From assembly GCF_000512205.2 (NCBI RefSeq), contig NZ_CP006644.1, positions 2,908,520 to 2,972,519 on the forward strand: a stretch of 64,000 nucleotides of DNA, in the 5' to 3' direction. A model generated the notes under the pieces. The model was not told the origin of the DNA. It searched no databases and saw only the letters and a list, made by a program, of their open reading frames with translations. Every line of letters starts with the position of its first letter. The first letter of the stretch is position 1. A program made the position numbers and the translations under genes. Shown one piece after another: positions 19,756 to 28,106 of this stretch. Source of the stretch: Sphingomonas sanxanigenens DSM 19645 = NX02 (GTDB lineage Bacteria; Pseudomonadota; Alphaproteobacteria; Sphingomonadales; Sphingomonadaceae).

Positions 19756-19806
19756 GCCGCCAACCCCGGTTGACCTTGGCGGCGATCCGTTCGAAGGGTC
19801 GCCGCC
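19756..19806 (+). promoter_or_regulatory. Two mutually exclusive hairpins before cysS
   Basis: Hairpin 1 pairs GCCGCCAA (19756-19763) with TTGGCGGC (19776-19783). Hairpin 2 pairs GGCGGCGA (19778-19785) with TCGCCGCC (19799-19806), ends exactly at the cysS ATG, and holds the GAAGGG ribosome-binding site in its loop. They share bases 19778-19783, so only one can form. No U-run follows either, so this is not a standard terminator. A translational control role is inference. Confidence 0.5.
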
Positions 19807-21252
19807 ATGCCGGAACCAGCCATGACGGGTGCGCCCCTCACCTTCTACGACAGCTACACGCGCGAACTGCGGCCGTTCGTGCCGATCGAACCCGGCAAGG
19901 TCCGCATCTATTCATGCGGGCCCACGGTCTACAACTATGCCCATCTCGGCAATCTGCGCGCCTATGTGTTCACCGACACGCTGAGCCGCACGCTGGCCTT
20001 CAAGGGCTTCGCGGTCGACCATATCATCAACATCACCGACGTCGGCCACCTGACGTCCGACGCCGATGCCGGCGACGACAAGATGGAAGCGGCGGCGCGC
20101 GCGCAGGCGAAGAGCATCTGGGATATCGCCGCACACTATACCGAGGCGTTCAAGGCCAATATCCGCGACCTCAACATCCGCGAGCCGCGGCTCTGGTCGG
20201 TCGCGACCGACCATATCGTCGAGATGATCGACTTCGCGAAGACGATCGCGCCGGGCCATTGCTATGAGCTCGACAGCGGCCTCTATTTCGATGTCGAAAC
20301 CGTGCCCGACTATGGCCGGCTCGCGCGCAGCGTCGACGATGAGGGCGAGGGCCGCATCGATGCCGTCGCGGGCAAGCGCCATGCGCAGGATTTCGCGATC
20401 TGGCGCAAATCAACACCCGGCGAGCAGCGCCAGATGGAATGGGATTCGCCCTGGGGGCCGGGCGCGCCCGGCTGGCACCTCGAATGCTCGGTAATGAGCC
20501 GCAAATATCTGGGCGACCAGTTCGACATCCACACCGGCGGCATCGATCATCGCGAGATCCATCATCCCAATGAGATCGCGCAGAACCAGGCGCACAGCGG
20601 CACGCCCTGCACCGGCGCCAACTGGTGGATGCACAACAATTTCCTCGTCGTGCGCAATGGCAAGATGTCCAAGTCGCAGGGCGGCTTCACCATCCTTGCG
20701 TCGATCGTCGACCGCGGCATCCACCCGCTCGCCTACCGGCTGATGTGCCTGTCGGCGCATTACCGGTCCGAACTCGAATTCAGCGGCGAGAATCTGGTCG
20801 CCGCGCTCACCCGGCTGCGGCGAATGGTGATCGCGGTCAGCCAGCTCCGCGACCGCGCCGAGCCCGAGGCGGTGGACGCGCATCCGCTGCTCGACGCGTT
20901 CGATGCGGCGCTTGCCGATGATCTCAACACGCCCAAGGCGCTGACCGTGCTCGATCAGGCGATTGCCGACAAGAAACTGGCGCCTGGGCTGCGGCTGGGG
21001 CTGATCGCGCGGATGGATGCGGCGCTCGGCCTCAACCTGCCGACGCTCACCCGCGCCGACCTGCGGCTGCGCCCCGCCGACGCGCTGCTCGATGCCGCGG
21101 CGGTCGAGGCGCGCATGGCCGAGCGCAAGGCGGCGCGCGCGGCCAAGGATTTCGCGACCTCGGACGCGATCCGCGACGAACTCTCGGCCCAAGGCATCGA
21201 GATCATGGACGGCGACCCGCTGGGCTGGGACTGGGCGATCCGGATCGACTGA
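19807..21252 (+). CDS. cysS: Cysteinyl-tRNA synthetase
   Basis: This 481-residue class I aminoacyl-tRNA synthetase charges tRNA-Cys in the cytoplasm. The HIGH-type signature is HLGN (after CGPTVYNYA) and the KMSKS loop is GKMSKSQG. The zinc ligands expected in CysRS are visible: Cys in SCGPTVY, Cys in HLECSVMS, and the His/Glu cluster of GGIDHREIHHPNE. Length and domain order are normal for the family. ATG at 19807 is preceded by GAAGGG; a second in-frame ATG lies five codons later. The stop overlaps the start of the next gene by one base (TGATG), so the two are probably cotranslated. The gene begins 53 bases after tpsA. Confidence 0.97.
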   Translation: MPEPAMTGAPLTFYDSYTRELRPFVPIEPGKVRIYSCGPTVYNYAHLGNLRAYVFTDTLSRTLAFKGFAVDHIINITDVGHLTSDADAGDDKMEAAARAQAKSIWDIAAHYTEAFKANIRDLNIREPRLWSVATDHIVEMIDFAKTIAPGHCYELDSGLYFDVETVPDYGRLARSVDDEGEGRIDAVAGKRHAQDFAIWRKSTPGEQRQMEWDSPWGPGAPGWHLECSVMSRKYLGDQFDIHTGGIDHREIHHPNEIAQNQAHSGTPCTGANWWMHNNFLVVRNGKMSKSQGGFTILASIVDRGIHPLAYRLMCLSAHYRSELEFSGENLVAALTRLRRMVIAVSQLRDRAEPEAVDAHPLLDAFDAALADDLNTPKALTVLDQAIADKKLAPGLRLGLIARMDAALGLNLPTLTRADLRLRPADALLDAAAVEARMAERKAARAAKDFATSDAIRDELSAQGIEIMDGDPLGWDWAIRID

Positions 21253-22196
21253 TGGCCGGGCTTCCCATCCTCGCGGTGGTCAGCGCCGCCCGCCCCTTCC
21301 TCGAACCCCTGCTGCCCGAGGGCATCGAGGTCCGCTGGATCGACGGTGCCGGCGATGCGCTGCAAAAGGTGACCGGCGCCGAGATCGGCTGGCTGGATCT
21401 GTTCCCGGGCGACGGCATGGGCGCGATGATCGCGGCGGCGACCGGGATGCGCTGGCTCAACACCTGGCGCGCCGGCATCGACGCGCTGCCGGTCGAGCTG
21501 TTCAAGGCCCGTGGAATCGCGCTGACCAACGGCTCGGGCGTGCATGACGTCGCCATTTCCGAATATGCCATCGCCGGCATGTTCGCGCTCGCCAAGCATC
21601 TGCCCGACGTCGTGCGCGCGCACGACCGGCAGGAATGGGCCAGGCCCATCCCCTCGGTCAATCTCGCCGGCAGCCATGTGCTGGTGATCGGCTATGGATC
21701 GATCGGCCGCCGCATCGGCGCGATGCTCGCGGCGCTCGGCGCTACCGTCACCGGCGTCCGCCGCTCCGCCCGTGATGGTGCGATCGGCGCGGATGAGTGG
21801 CGGCCGCGCCTCGGCGCATTCGACTGGGTGGTGCTCGCGGCGCCGGGCACTGCGGACACGCGCCACATGATCGGCACCGCGGAGTTCGCCGCGATGAAGC
21901 CGGGCGCGCGCCTCGTCAACGTCGCGCGCGGATCGCTGGTCGATCAGCCCGCTTTGATCGAAGCCCTCGCCACGGGCAAGCTGGCCGGCGCGTTCCTCGA
22001 CACCGTCGATCCCGAACCGCTGCCGGCAGCCGATCCGCTGTGGCGCGCGCCCAATGCGCTCATCACCATGCATTTGTCGGGCCGCGCCCAGACCGGCCAA
22101 TGGGAACGCGCGGCGCCGCTGTTCGCCGCCAACCTCCAGCGCTGGATCGCGGGCGAGCCGCTGAAGAACCGGGTGGATTTCGCGCTCGGCTATTGA
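21252..22196 (+). CDS. D-2-hydroxyacid dehydrogenase (NAD-binding)
   Basis: This 314-residue protein resembles D-isomer 2-hydroxyacid dehydrogenases, which interconvert 2-oxoacids and D-2-hydroxyacids with NAD(P)H. The Rossmann motif is VLVIGYGSIGRRIG (about residues 140-155). The catalytic Arg is in NVARGSLVD, the Glu in DTVDPEPLP, and the His in MHLSGRAQ. The substrate cannot be read from sequence; phosphoglycerate, glyoxylate/hydroxypyruvate and other 2-oxoacids are all possible. Its ATG overlaps the cysS stop by one base, which couples an oxidoreductase to a synthetase gene without an obvious metabolic reason. Confidence 0.88.
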   Translation: MAGLPILAVVSAARPFLEPLLPEGIEVRWIDGAGDALQKVTGAEIGWLDLFPGDGMGAMIAAATGMRWLNTWRAGIDALPVELFKARGIALTNGSGVHDVAISEYAIAGMFALAKHLPDVVRAHDRQEWARPIPSVNLAGSHVLVIGYGSIGRRIGAMLAALGATVTGVRRSARDGAIGADEWRPRLGAFDWVVLAAPGTADTRHMIGTAEFAAMKPGARLVNVARGSLVDQPALIEALATGKLAGAFLDTVDPEPLPAADPLWRAPNALITMHLSGRAQTGQWERAAPLFAANLQRWIAGEPLKNRVDFALGY

Positions 22197-22216
22197 GCAG
22201 CCTGAGCAGCCACGTC

Positions 22217-23476
22217 CTACCCGAACGGCTGCTCGATCGACGTCGGCGGCGTGCTGAACCAGCGCGGGCCCTGCGCCGTCATATACACGCAATCCTCCAG
22301 CCGGATGCCGAAGCGGCCCGGCAGATAGAGCCCCGGCTCGTTCGAAAAGCACATGCCCGCCGCCAGCGGCGTCGCCTCGCCATGCACGAAATTGACCGGC
22401 TCATGCCCGTCCAGCCCGATGCCGTGGCCGGTGCGATGCGACAGGCCCGGCAGGCGATAACGCGGGCCGTAGCCGATCGTCTCATAATGCCGGCGCACCG
22501 CATCGTCGACGCTGCCCGCCGAAGCGCCGAGCTTCATCGTCTCGAACGCGATCTGCTGGCCCTGGCGCACCTGATCGAACACGCGGCGCTGCTCGGCGGT
22601 CGGCGTGCCGTACACGAAGCTGCGCGAAATGTCCGATTGATAGCCCTCGACCGTGCAGCCGCAGTCCATAAGCACCACCTCGCCCTCGCGCACCTGCTGC
22701 GGCTTGCCGCTGCCATGCGGATAGGCGCTCGCCTCGCCCAGCAGCACCAGCGAGAATTCGGGCTCCGCGCCCAGCGCGCGCGTCGCCGCGTCCATCAGCG
22801 CGCCGATATCGGCGGGGGTCATCCCTGCCTCGATGCGCGGATAGGTGTGGGCATAGGCCGCGAGCGTGACGTCGGCGGCAAGCTGCATCAGCGCGATTTC
22901 CGCCGGCGACTTGATCATCCGGCAGCCGCGCACGACGGGGTTGGCGGAGACGGTGGTGATGCCCGGCAGCGCGCTGCTCAGCCCTGCGATCGCGAACTGG
23001 CGGACGGTCTCCTCGATGCCCAGCGATTTCTGTTGCAGGCCGCGCGCGCGCATCCAGTCGGCGATCGGCACGAACGGGCTCTCATCCTCCTGCCAGGTGC
23101 GGATCTCCGCTGGGATCGCCAGGCTTTCGCGAACCGAAGGCTCCTCGAAAAAGGGCGTGACGATCAGCGGCTCGCCCTCCGCCGGCAGGATCGCCGCGGT
23201 CAGCCGTTCGGAACGCCACCAGCGCACGCCGGTGAAATAGGTCAGCGATGCGCCGGGCTCGATCAGCACCGCGCCGATGCCGTTCTCGGCCATCAGCACC
23301 TGCGCGCGGGCGAGGCGGCGCGCGCGCTCGGCCGGCGTGATCGGCACGGCCTTGCCGGTGATCGGCGCGAGCGCCCCGGGTTCGGCCCCGCCGCGCGCGG
23401 GCAGCGCGGCGACGGCACCGGCGGCGAGCGCGCCTGTCAGGAAAGCGCGGCGGCTGGGCGGAGGGAGGATCGGCAT
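22217..23476 (-). CDS. Tat-exported M24 family metallopeptidase (Xaa-Pro peptidase-like)
   Basis: This 419-residue protein has a creatinase/prolidase N-domain and a pita-bread M24 domain. The metal ligands are visible in order: Asp in LMDCGCTVEG, Asp in YQSDISRS, His in HRTGHGIGLDGHE, Glu in SNEPGLYLP and Glu in RLEDCVYM. The start at 23476 (ATGCCGATCCTCCC) was preferred over longer frames because it gives a Tat signal peptide, SRRAFLTGALAAGAVAALP, so the enzyme is probably periplasmic. Likely substrates are peptides with proline at position 2. The gene is divergent from the symporter gene and convergent with the dehydrogenase, 20 bases away. Confidence 0.9.
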   Translation of the reverse strand: MPILPPPSRRAFLTGALAAGAVAALPARGGAEPGALAPITGKAVPITPAERARRLARAQVLMAENGIGAVLIEPGASLTYFTGVRWWRSERLTAAILPAEGEPLIVTPFFEEPSVRESLAIPAEIRTWQEDESPFVPIADWMRARGLQQKSLGIEETVRQFAIAGLSSALPGITTVSANPVVRGCRMIKSPAEIALMQLAADVTLAAYAHTYPRIEAGMTPADIGALMDAATRALGAEPEFSLVLLGEASAYPHGSGKPQQVREGEVVLMDCGCTVEGYQSDISRSFVYGTPTAEQRRVFDQVRQGQQIAFETMKLGASAGSVDDAVRRHYETIGYGPRYRLPGLSHRTGHGIGLDGHEPVNFVHGEATPLAAGMCFSNEPGLYLPGRFGIRLEDCVYMTAQGPRWFSTPPTSIEQPFG

Positions 23477-23586
23477 GTCGCAGACGTCCGGCAGCAGGCG
23501 GCGCCTGTCAAGCCGAGCCGCAGCTTGACCCGGCGCCCGCAATCCTCTTTCCCTTGGCGTCGAGCCAATATCCGAGGAAAGCGCCA

Positions 23587-24885
23587 GTGGCGAAACGCCT
23601 GACCCTGTTCATCCTGATCGCGCTCGTGCTGGGCCTGATCACCGGCTGGGCGATCAATGCGGGCATCGACGACGGCAGCACCGCGGCGGATGCGCGGCTG
23701 ACCGAAATCGCCGGCTATTTCTCGATCGTCACCACCTTGTTCCTGCGGCTGATCAAGATGATCATCGCGCCCCTCGTCTTCTCCACCCTCGTCGCCGGCA
23801 TCGCGCACATGGGGGATACCGCGGCGCTGGGGCGGATCGGATCGCGCGCGGTCGGCTGGTTCATCTGCGCCAGCCTCGTCTCGCTCACGCTCGGCCTGAT
23901 CCTCGTCAACCTGTTGCAGCCCGGCGTCGGGCTCGATTTTCCCGTGCCGCCGGTCGAGGCGGCGAGCGGCGTGGAAAAGGCCGGGTTCAGCCTCAAGGTC
24001 TTCATCAGCCACGTCGTCCCCGCCTCGATGTTCGAGGCGATGGCGGACAACGAGATCCTCCAGATCGTCGTCTTCTCGCTGTTCGTCGGCGTCGCGATCA
24101 CCGCGGTCGGCGAAAAGGCGCAGCCGCTGGTCCGTGCGATCGAGGCGCTGGTCGCGGTGATGCTGCAGATCACCGACTATGTGATGCGGTTCGCCCCCTT
24201 CGCGGTGTTCGCGGCGGTGGCGGGGACATTGGCTGAGCGCGGCCCCGGCATCATCGGCAACCTCGCCTATTTCATGGGCAGCTTCTACATCGGCATGATG
24301 CTGCTGTGGGCGCTGCTGCTGGGCGTCTGCTTCCTCATCGTCGGCAAGCGCACGGGGCTGCTGATCCGCTACATCCGCGAACCGATCCTGCTCGCTTTCT
24401 CCACCGCCTCGTCCGAGGCCGCCTACCCCCGGACGCTGGAAGCGCTCGACCGCTTCGGCGTTCCGCGCCGCATCGCCAGCTTCGTGCTGCCGCTGGGCTA
24501 TTCGTTCAACCTCGACGGCTCGATGATCTACATGACCTTCGCGACGATCTTCATCGCGCAGGCCTATGGCATAGACCTGACCATCGGCCAGGAAATCGTG
24601 ATGCTGCTCGTGCTGATGGTGACGTCCAAGGGAGTCGCCGGGGTGCCGCGCGCGAGCCTGGTGGTGATCGCGGCCACCCTGTCCTTCTTCAAGATCCCCG
24701 AGGCCGGCCTGCTGCTGATCCTCGCGGTCGACCACTTCCTCGACATGGGGCGCTCGGCCACCAACGTCGTCGGCAACGCGGTGGCGAGCGCGGTGGTGGC
24801 GAAGTGGGAAGGCCGCCTCGACCCGCTCGAACCCGCGGAAATCGAACCGCCGCACGCACCGACGTCGCGCACCGAGGGTCATTGA
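23587..24885 (+). CDS. Dicarboxylate/amino acid:cation symporter (DAACS family)
   Basis: This inner-membrane protein of 432 residues has about eight transmembrane segments and two re-entrant loops. Family marks are SEAAYPRTLEALDRFG (variant of the serine-rich loop), SFNLDGSMIYM (the NMDGT-like segment), TSKGVAGVPRASLVV and the DHFLDMGRSATNVVGNAVAS helix with its substrate-binding Asp/Asn/Arg area. It would import C4-dicarboxylates or acidic amino acids with Na+ or H+. The GTG at 23587, preceded by GAGGAAAG, was chosen over an upstream TTG at 23554. Only two bases separate the stop from a 304-base inverted repeat. Confidence 0.9.
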   Translation: MAKRLTLFILIALVLGLITGWAINAGIDDGSTAADARLTEIAGYFSIVTTLFLRLIKMIIAPLVFSTLVAGIAHMGDTAALGRIGSRAVGWFICASLVSLTLGLILVNLLQPGVGLDFPVPPVEAASGVEKAGFSLKVFISHVVPASMFEAMADNEILQIVVFSLFVGVAITAVGEKAQPLVRAIEALVAVMLQITDYVMRFAPFAVFAAVAGTLAERGPGIIGNLAYFMGSFYIGMMLLWALLLGVCFLIVGKRTGLLIRYIREPILLAFSTASSEAAYPRTLEALDRFGVPRRIASFVLPLGYSFNLDGSMIYMTFATIFIAQAYGIDLTIGQEIVMLLVLMVTSKGVAGVPRASLVVIAATLSFFKIPEAGLLLILAVDHFLDMGRSATNVVGNAVASAVVAKWEGRLDPLEPAEIEPPHAPTSRTEGH

Positions 24886-24886
24886 A

Positions 24887-25190
24887 GCCCTCTCCCGCAC
24901 TTCGCGCTATCGCATGCACACATCTCGTTTGCGGTCGCGTCTTGCCCTCGCCCCTATGGGGAGAGGGACAGGTCCGCGTAGCGGACCAGGGAGAGGGGCA
25001 GTCGCGCCAAGCGTAAAGGGCAGACGGGCTTGCTCTGAAAAAGGCCAACCGAGCAGTGGTGCTGAGCGCTCCGAACCTTTACGCGGAGCGCGACTCCCCC
25101 TCTCCCCGTAGGGGCGAGGGGGCGCGGCGGCAGCCTCTCTCGATCCAGGCACAATGTATGCGCACGATAGCGCCAAGTGCGGGAGAGGGC
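24887..25190 (+). repeat. MITE-like 304-bp element with nested inverted repeats
   Basis: The 26-base ends (24887-24912 and 25165-25190) are inverted copies with one mismatch, and weaker matches extend inward for about 10 more bases. Inside them, 24945-24967 pairs with 25098-25120 (23 bases, one mismatch), 25011-25019 pairs with 25076-25084 (9 bases, perfect), and a local hairpin GGTCCGC-GTA-GCGGACC lies at 24971-24987. The element could fold as one long nested structure. It carries no gene. It starts two bases after the symporter stop, between convergent genes, so it could also act as a two-way terminator. No target-site duplication is visible. Confidence 0.85.
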
Positions 25191-25245
25191 TAACGCGCCC
25201 GCCTCGACCACCGCGCCACATCCGGCAGCCTAACACGCTACCCCC

Positions 25246-25872
25246 TCAGGCGAAGGCATAGGGCCCGCCGCGCTCCAGCGCGCGGGCATAGGCCGGGCGG
25301 GCGTGGATGCGGTTCAGCCAGCCCATCAGGTGCGGGCGGGAAGCGTCCAGCCCGCCGCGCTGCACGCTCGCCTCGAGCGGAAAGCTCATCATCACGTCCG
25401 CGGCGGTGAAGCAGTCGCCGACGAACCAGTCGCGCTCGGCAAGCTCGGTCTCCAGCCAGTCGAGGTGGACGTCGAGCATCCCCTGCACCGGCTTGCGTGC
25501 CGGCCTGCCCAGCAGCCCGAGCCGGCCGACGATCAGCAGCGCGAGCAGCGGCGGCATCATCGATCCTTCCGCATAATGGAGGAAATGCCGGTAGCGCAGC
25601 ACCGAGGGGCGATGCCCCGGCGGGCCCAGTCGCCCGTCCGCGCGCTCGACGAGATATTCGACGATCGCGCCGGTCTCTGCGATCACCGCGCCGTCCTCCT
25701 CGATCACCGGCGATTTGCCGAGCGGGTGGACGCGTTTCAGTTCGGGCGGGGCGAGCATCGTCCGCGGGTTCCGCGCATAGCGGCGGACCTCATAATCGAG
25801 GCCGAGTTCCTCGAGCATCCACAGGATGCGCTGCGACCGCGAATTTTCGAGATGGTGGACGATGATGGCCAT
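25246..25872 (-). CDS. Glutathione S-transferase family protein
   Basis: This 208-residue protein has an N-terminal thioredoxin-like domain (IIVHHLENSRSQRILWMLEE; cis-proline in GKSPVIEEDGAVIAET, with the glutathione-binding E-T dyad) and an all-helical C-terminal domain from about residue 85 (GDCFTAADVMMSFPL matches the conserved N-capping box region). It would conjugate glutathione to electrophiles or act as a peroxidase in the cytoplasm. The active-site position holds Ser in place of the Tyr/Cys of other classes (HHLENSRS). The substrate is unknown. It stands alone on the minus strand beside the inverted-repeat element. Confidence 0.92.
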   Translation of the reverse strand: MAIIVHHLENSRSQRILWMLEELGLDYEVRRYARNPRTMLAPPELKRVHPLGKSPVIEEDGAVIAETGAIVEYLVERADGRLGPPGHRPSVLRYRHFLHYAEGSMMPPLLALLIVGRLGLLGRPARKPVQGMLDVHLDWLETELAERDWFVGDCFTAADVMMSFPLEASVQRGGLDASRPHLMGWLNRIHARPAYARALERGGPYAFA

Positions 25873-25937
25873 GACATGCTCCGCTCAGTCCAGGCAGGAC
25901 GCGTGACCGCGCCGGGCGTTCCCGGCCGGCCCGGTCG

Positions 25938-26702
25938 CTACAGGAAACGCCCGCCAAGGATCGGCCCCGCCGCGCCCTCGCGCAGAATCACCGCATAGCG
26001 GTCCGCACCCGGTACCGCCAGAGCGCGGGCGGGCAGCGCGAAGCGCACCTTGCCGCCGCGCCATTCGCCCAGCACCTTCTCCCCGCGCACGACATTGGTG
26101 TAGCGCACGCGCCGCCCGCCATTCTCGCCCGTGCCGATCGCGACATCCGCCGCTTCTGTCAGCGCCAGCAGGCGCACCGAGACGGGCCGGGCGGTACTGC
26201 CGTCGACGACCACGCCGGTTCGGCTCGCGGCGATCGCGGGCTGCGGCACGCGGCGCGCCGCAGCGATCGTCTGGCGCAACTGCTGGCCGCGCGATCCCAC
26301 CATCGCCGCCCCGCCCTGCACCACCGCCTGTGGCGTATAGACGCCGGCGCCCGTGCCACCGCGCGCGGCATAGGCACGCTGGAGCGTCGTGTTCTCCTCG
26401 CGCGCCAGCGTGTCCTTCCAGCCCAGCCGGTCCCAATAGGTTACCGGCCTGGTGATCGCGACGACGCCCGGCTCGCGCGCCAGCGCCGCCAGCAGCGCGT
26501 CGGCGGGCGGGCAGGACGAACAGCCCTGGCTGGTGAACAGTTCGACGACCACCGGCGGCGCCGCTGCGGCGGGACGAAGCGCGGCATCCTTCGCGGCAAT
26601 CCTCGGCGCTGCGGGCGGTTTGCCCGCACCTTCCGGACCGGCCGCCATCAACCCGCCCACTGCCATTCCGACGCCGACCGCGCCGACCATGAAGCTCCGC
26701 AT
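25938..26702 (-). CDS. Secreted DUF1223 family thioredoxin-like protein
   Basis: The protein (254 residues) has a signal peptide (hydrophobic residues about 3-25) and the hallmark VVELFTSQGCSSCPPADALL of the DUF1223 family, whose CxxC lies in a thioredoxin-like fold. VTYWDRLGWKD and GVYTPQAVVQG are also family blocks. A periplasmic location is expected; the biochemical role is not established. AGGGAGA lies seven bases before the ATG at 26702, which is a better spacing than for the ATG at 26708. The downstream end is 65 bases from the GST start on the same strand, so cotranscription is possible. Confidence 0.88.
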   Translation of the reverse strand: MRSFMVGAVGVGMAVGGLMAAGPEGAGKPPAAPRIAAKDAALRPAAAAPPVVVELFTSQGCSSCPPADALLAALAREPGVVAITRPVTYWDRLGWKDTLAREENTTLQRAYAARGGTGAGVYTPQAVVQGGAAMVGSRGQQLRQTIAAARRVPQPAIAASRTGVVVDGSTARPVSVRLLALTEAADVAIGTGENGGRRVRYTNVVRGEKVLGEWRGGKVRFALPARALAVPGADRYAVILREGAAGPILGGRFL

Positions 26703-26770
26703 CCTCATTCTCCCTGAGCGTCTTTTTTCATATTCGTATCGCTCAGCCGAAGGGTTTCACCCCGCCGGCG

Positions 26771-27196
26771 TCAAACAGGGTCGTACAGGCTCAATCCGTT
26801 CGGCAATCGTCGCAGCGGGCGCCCCGCCTGCAGCGCCTCGACCGCGTCGATCGCCTGCAGCAGATCGCGTTGGGGATAGGGTTTGGCGAGGCAGCCGACG
26901 GCAAGCTGGCGCGCCTCCAGCGGGCACTGGCCGCTGACGAACAGCACCGGCACGCCGCGATCGAACGCGGCGCGCGCCACATCCACGCCGCTGCCGTCGC
27001 TCAGATTGATATCGGACAGGATCAGGTCGAGCAGCGATTCGCCGAGCAGGGCCACCGCGGACCCGACCCGATCGACCGTGCCGACGATCTCGAAGTCGTG
27101 GTCGCGCAGGAAATGCTCGGTATCGAACGCTATCAGTGGCTCATCCTCCACAATCAGGATCCGCCTCAACACACGCGTCTTCCGACCGAACAGCAT
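26771..27196 (-). CDS. Stand-alone response-regulator receiver protein
   Basis: This 141-residue protein is a single receiver domain with no output domain. The acidic pocket is VEDEP, the phosphoacceptor Asp is in LILSDINLSDG, the switch Ser is in VLFVSGQ, and the conserved Lys is in CLAKPY. Similar single-domain regulators relay phosphate from hybrid histidine kinases or take part in alphaproteobacterial stress signalling, but the FATGUY-type motif of the SdrG/MrrA group is not present here. The start at 27196 gives a normal receiver length; GGGAG lies ten bases upstream. No kinase gene is in the window. It is divergent from the pseudouridine synthase gene. Confidence 0.9.
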   Translation of the reverse strand: MLFGRKTRVLRRILIVEDEPLIAFDTEHFLRDHDFEIVGTVDRVGSAVALLGESLLDLILSDINLSDGSGVDVARAAFDRGVPVLFVSGQCPLEARQLAVGCLAKPYPQRDLLQAIDAVEALQAGRPLRRLPNGLSLYDPV

Positions 27197-27310
27197 TGCC
27201 GCGCCGCTCCCTTTGCGCTTATGGGTCGCGTTTCGCGACACTGGTTTGGATCCTGTAACGCGCCGCCGCCGCGACCGCTGCAAAAATCGCCGGGCGGAAA
27301 CCACAGATGA

Positions 27311-28099
27311 TTGTCCTCCGAGGAGCCTACCCTGCCCGAATCCCGTCCCGCCGCTGCCAAACGCCCGGTCAAATCGAGTCGTGAGCCGCAGCGCATCGCC
27401 AAGCTGCTTGCCCGCGCGGGCGTCGCCTCACGCCGCGAGATCGAGCGGATGATCGCGGAAGGGCGGATCGCGCTCAACGGCACGGTTCTCGATACGCCGG
27501 CCACCCTGCTGGTCTCGCTCCACGGCGTCACCGTCGATGGCAATGCGGTGCAGGCCGCCGCGCCTGCCCGGCTGTTCCGCTATCACAAGCCCTCCGGCCT
27601 GCTCACCACCGAACGCGACCCCAAGGGCCGCCCGACCATCTACGACCGCCTGCCCGGCGATCTGCCGCGGGTGATGCCGGTCGGCCGGCTCGACCTCAAT
27701 ACCGAAGGTCTGCTGCTGCTCACCACCGATGGCGAACTCAAACGCCAGCTCGAACTCCCGAAAACCGGCGTCACCCGCACGTACCGCGCCCGCGCCTATG
27801 GCCAGGTGAGCCAGGAACAGCTCGAGGATCTGATCGAAGGCGTCGAGATCGAAGGCGTGCGTTACGGCTCGATCGACGCCAATCTCGAGCGCCGCACCGG
27901 CGCCAATGTCTGGGTCGAGATGAAGCTGACCGAGGGCAAAAATCGCGAGGTCCGCCGCGTGCTGGAGCATCTCGGGCTCAAGGTCAGCCGCCTGATCCGC
28001 ACCGCCTATGGACCGTTCGAGCTGGCCGACATGCCCGTCGGCGCGGTCGACGAGATCCGCCAGCATGACCTCGTCACCTTCCGCAAAACGCTGAAGTGA
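27311..28099 (+). CDS. RsuA/RluB family rRNA pseudouridine synthase
   Basis: This 262-residue enzyme has an N-terminal S4 RNA-binding domain (RIAKLLARAGVASRREIERMIAEGRI) and a catalytic domain with the family motif GRLDLNTEGLLLLTTDG, whose Asp attacks uridine. KNREVRRVLEHLGLKVSRLIR is the second conserved block. It would isomerise a uridine in 16S or 23S rRNA; RluB, RluE and RsuA types cannot be separated by eye. The start is uncertain: TTG at 27311 has no ribosome-binding site, while an in-frame CTG at 27332 follows GAGGAG at a six-base spacing. The next gene, rsmD, begins eight bases after the stop, so the two rRNA modification genes form an operon. Confidence 0.92.
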   Translation: MSSEEPTLPESRPAAAKRPVKSSREPQRIAKLLARAGVASRREIERMIAEGRIALNGTVLDTPATLLVSLHGVTVDGNAVQAAAPARLFRYHKPSGLLTTERDPKGRPTIYDRLPGDLPRVMPVGRLDLNTEGLLLLTTDGELKRQLELPKTGVTRTYRARAYGQVSQEQLEDLIEGVEIEGVRYGSIDANLERRTGANVWVEMKLTEGKNREVRRVLEHLGLKVSRLIRTAYGPFELADMPVGAVDEIRQHDLVTFRKTLK

Positions 28100-28106
28100 G
28101 CCGCGC

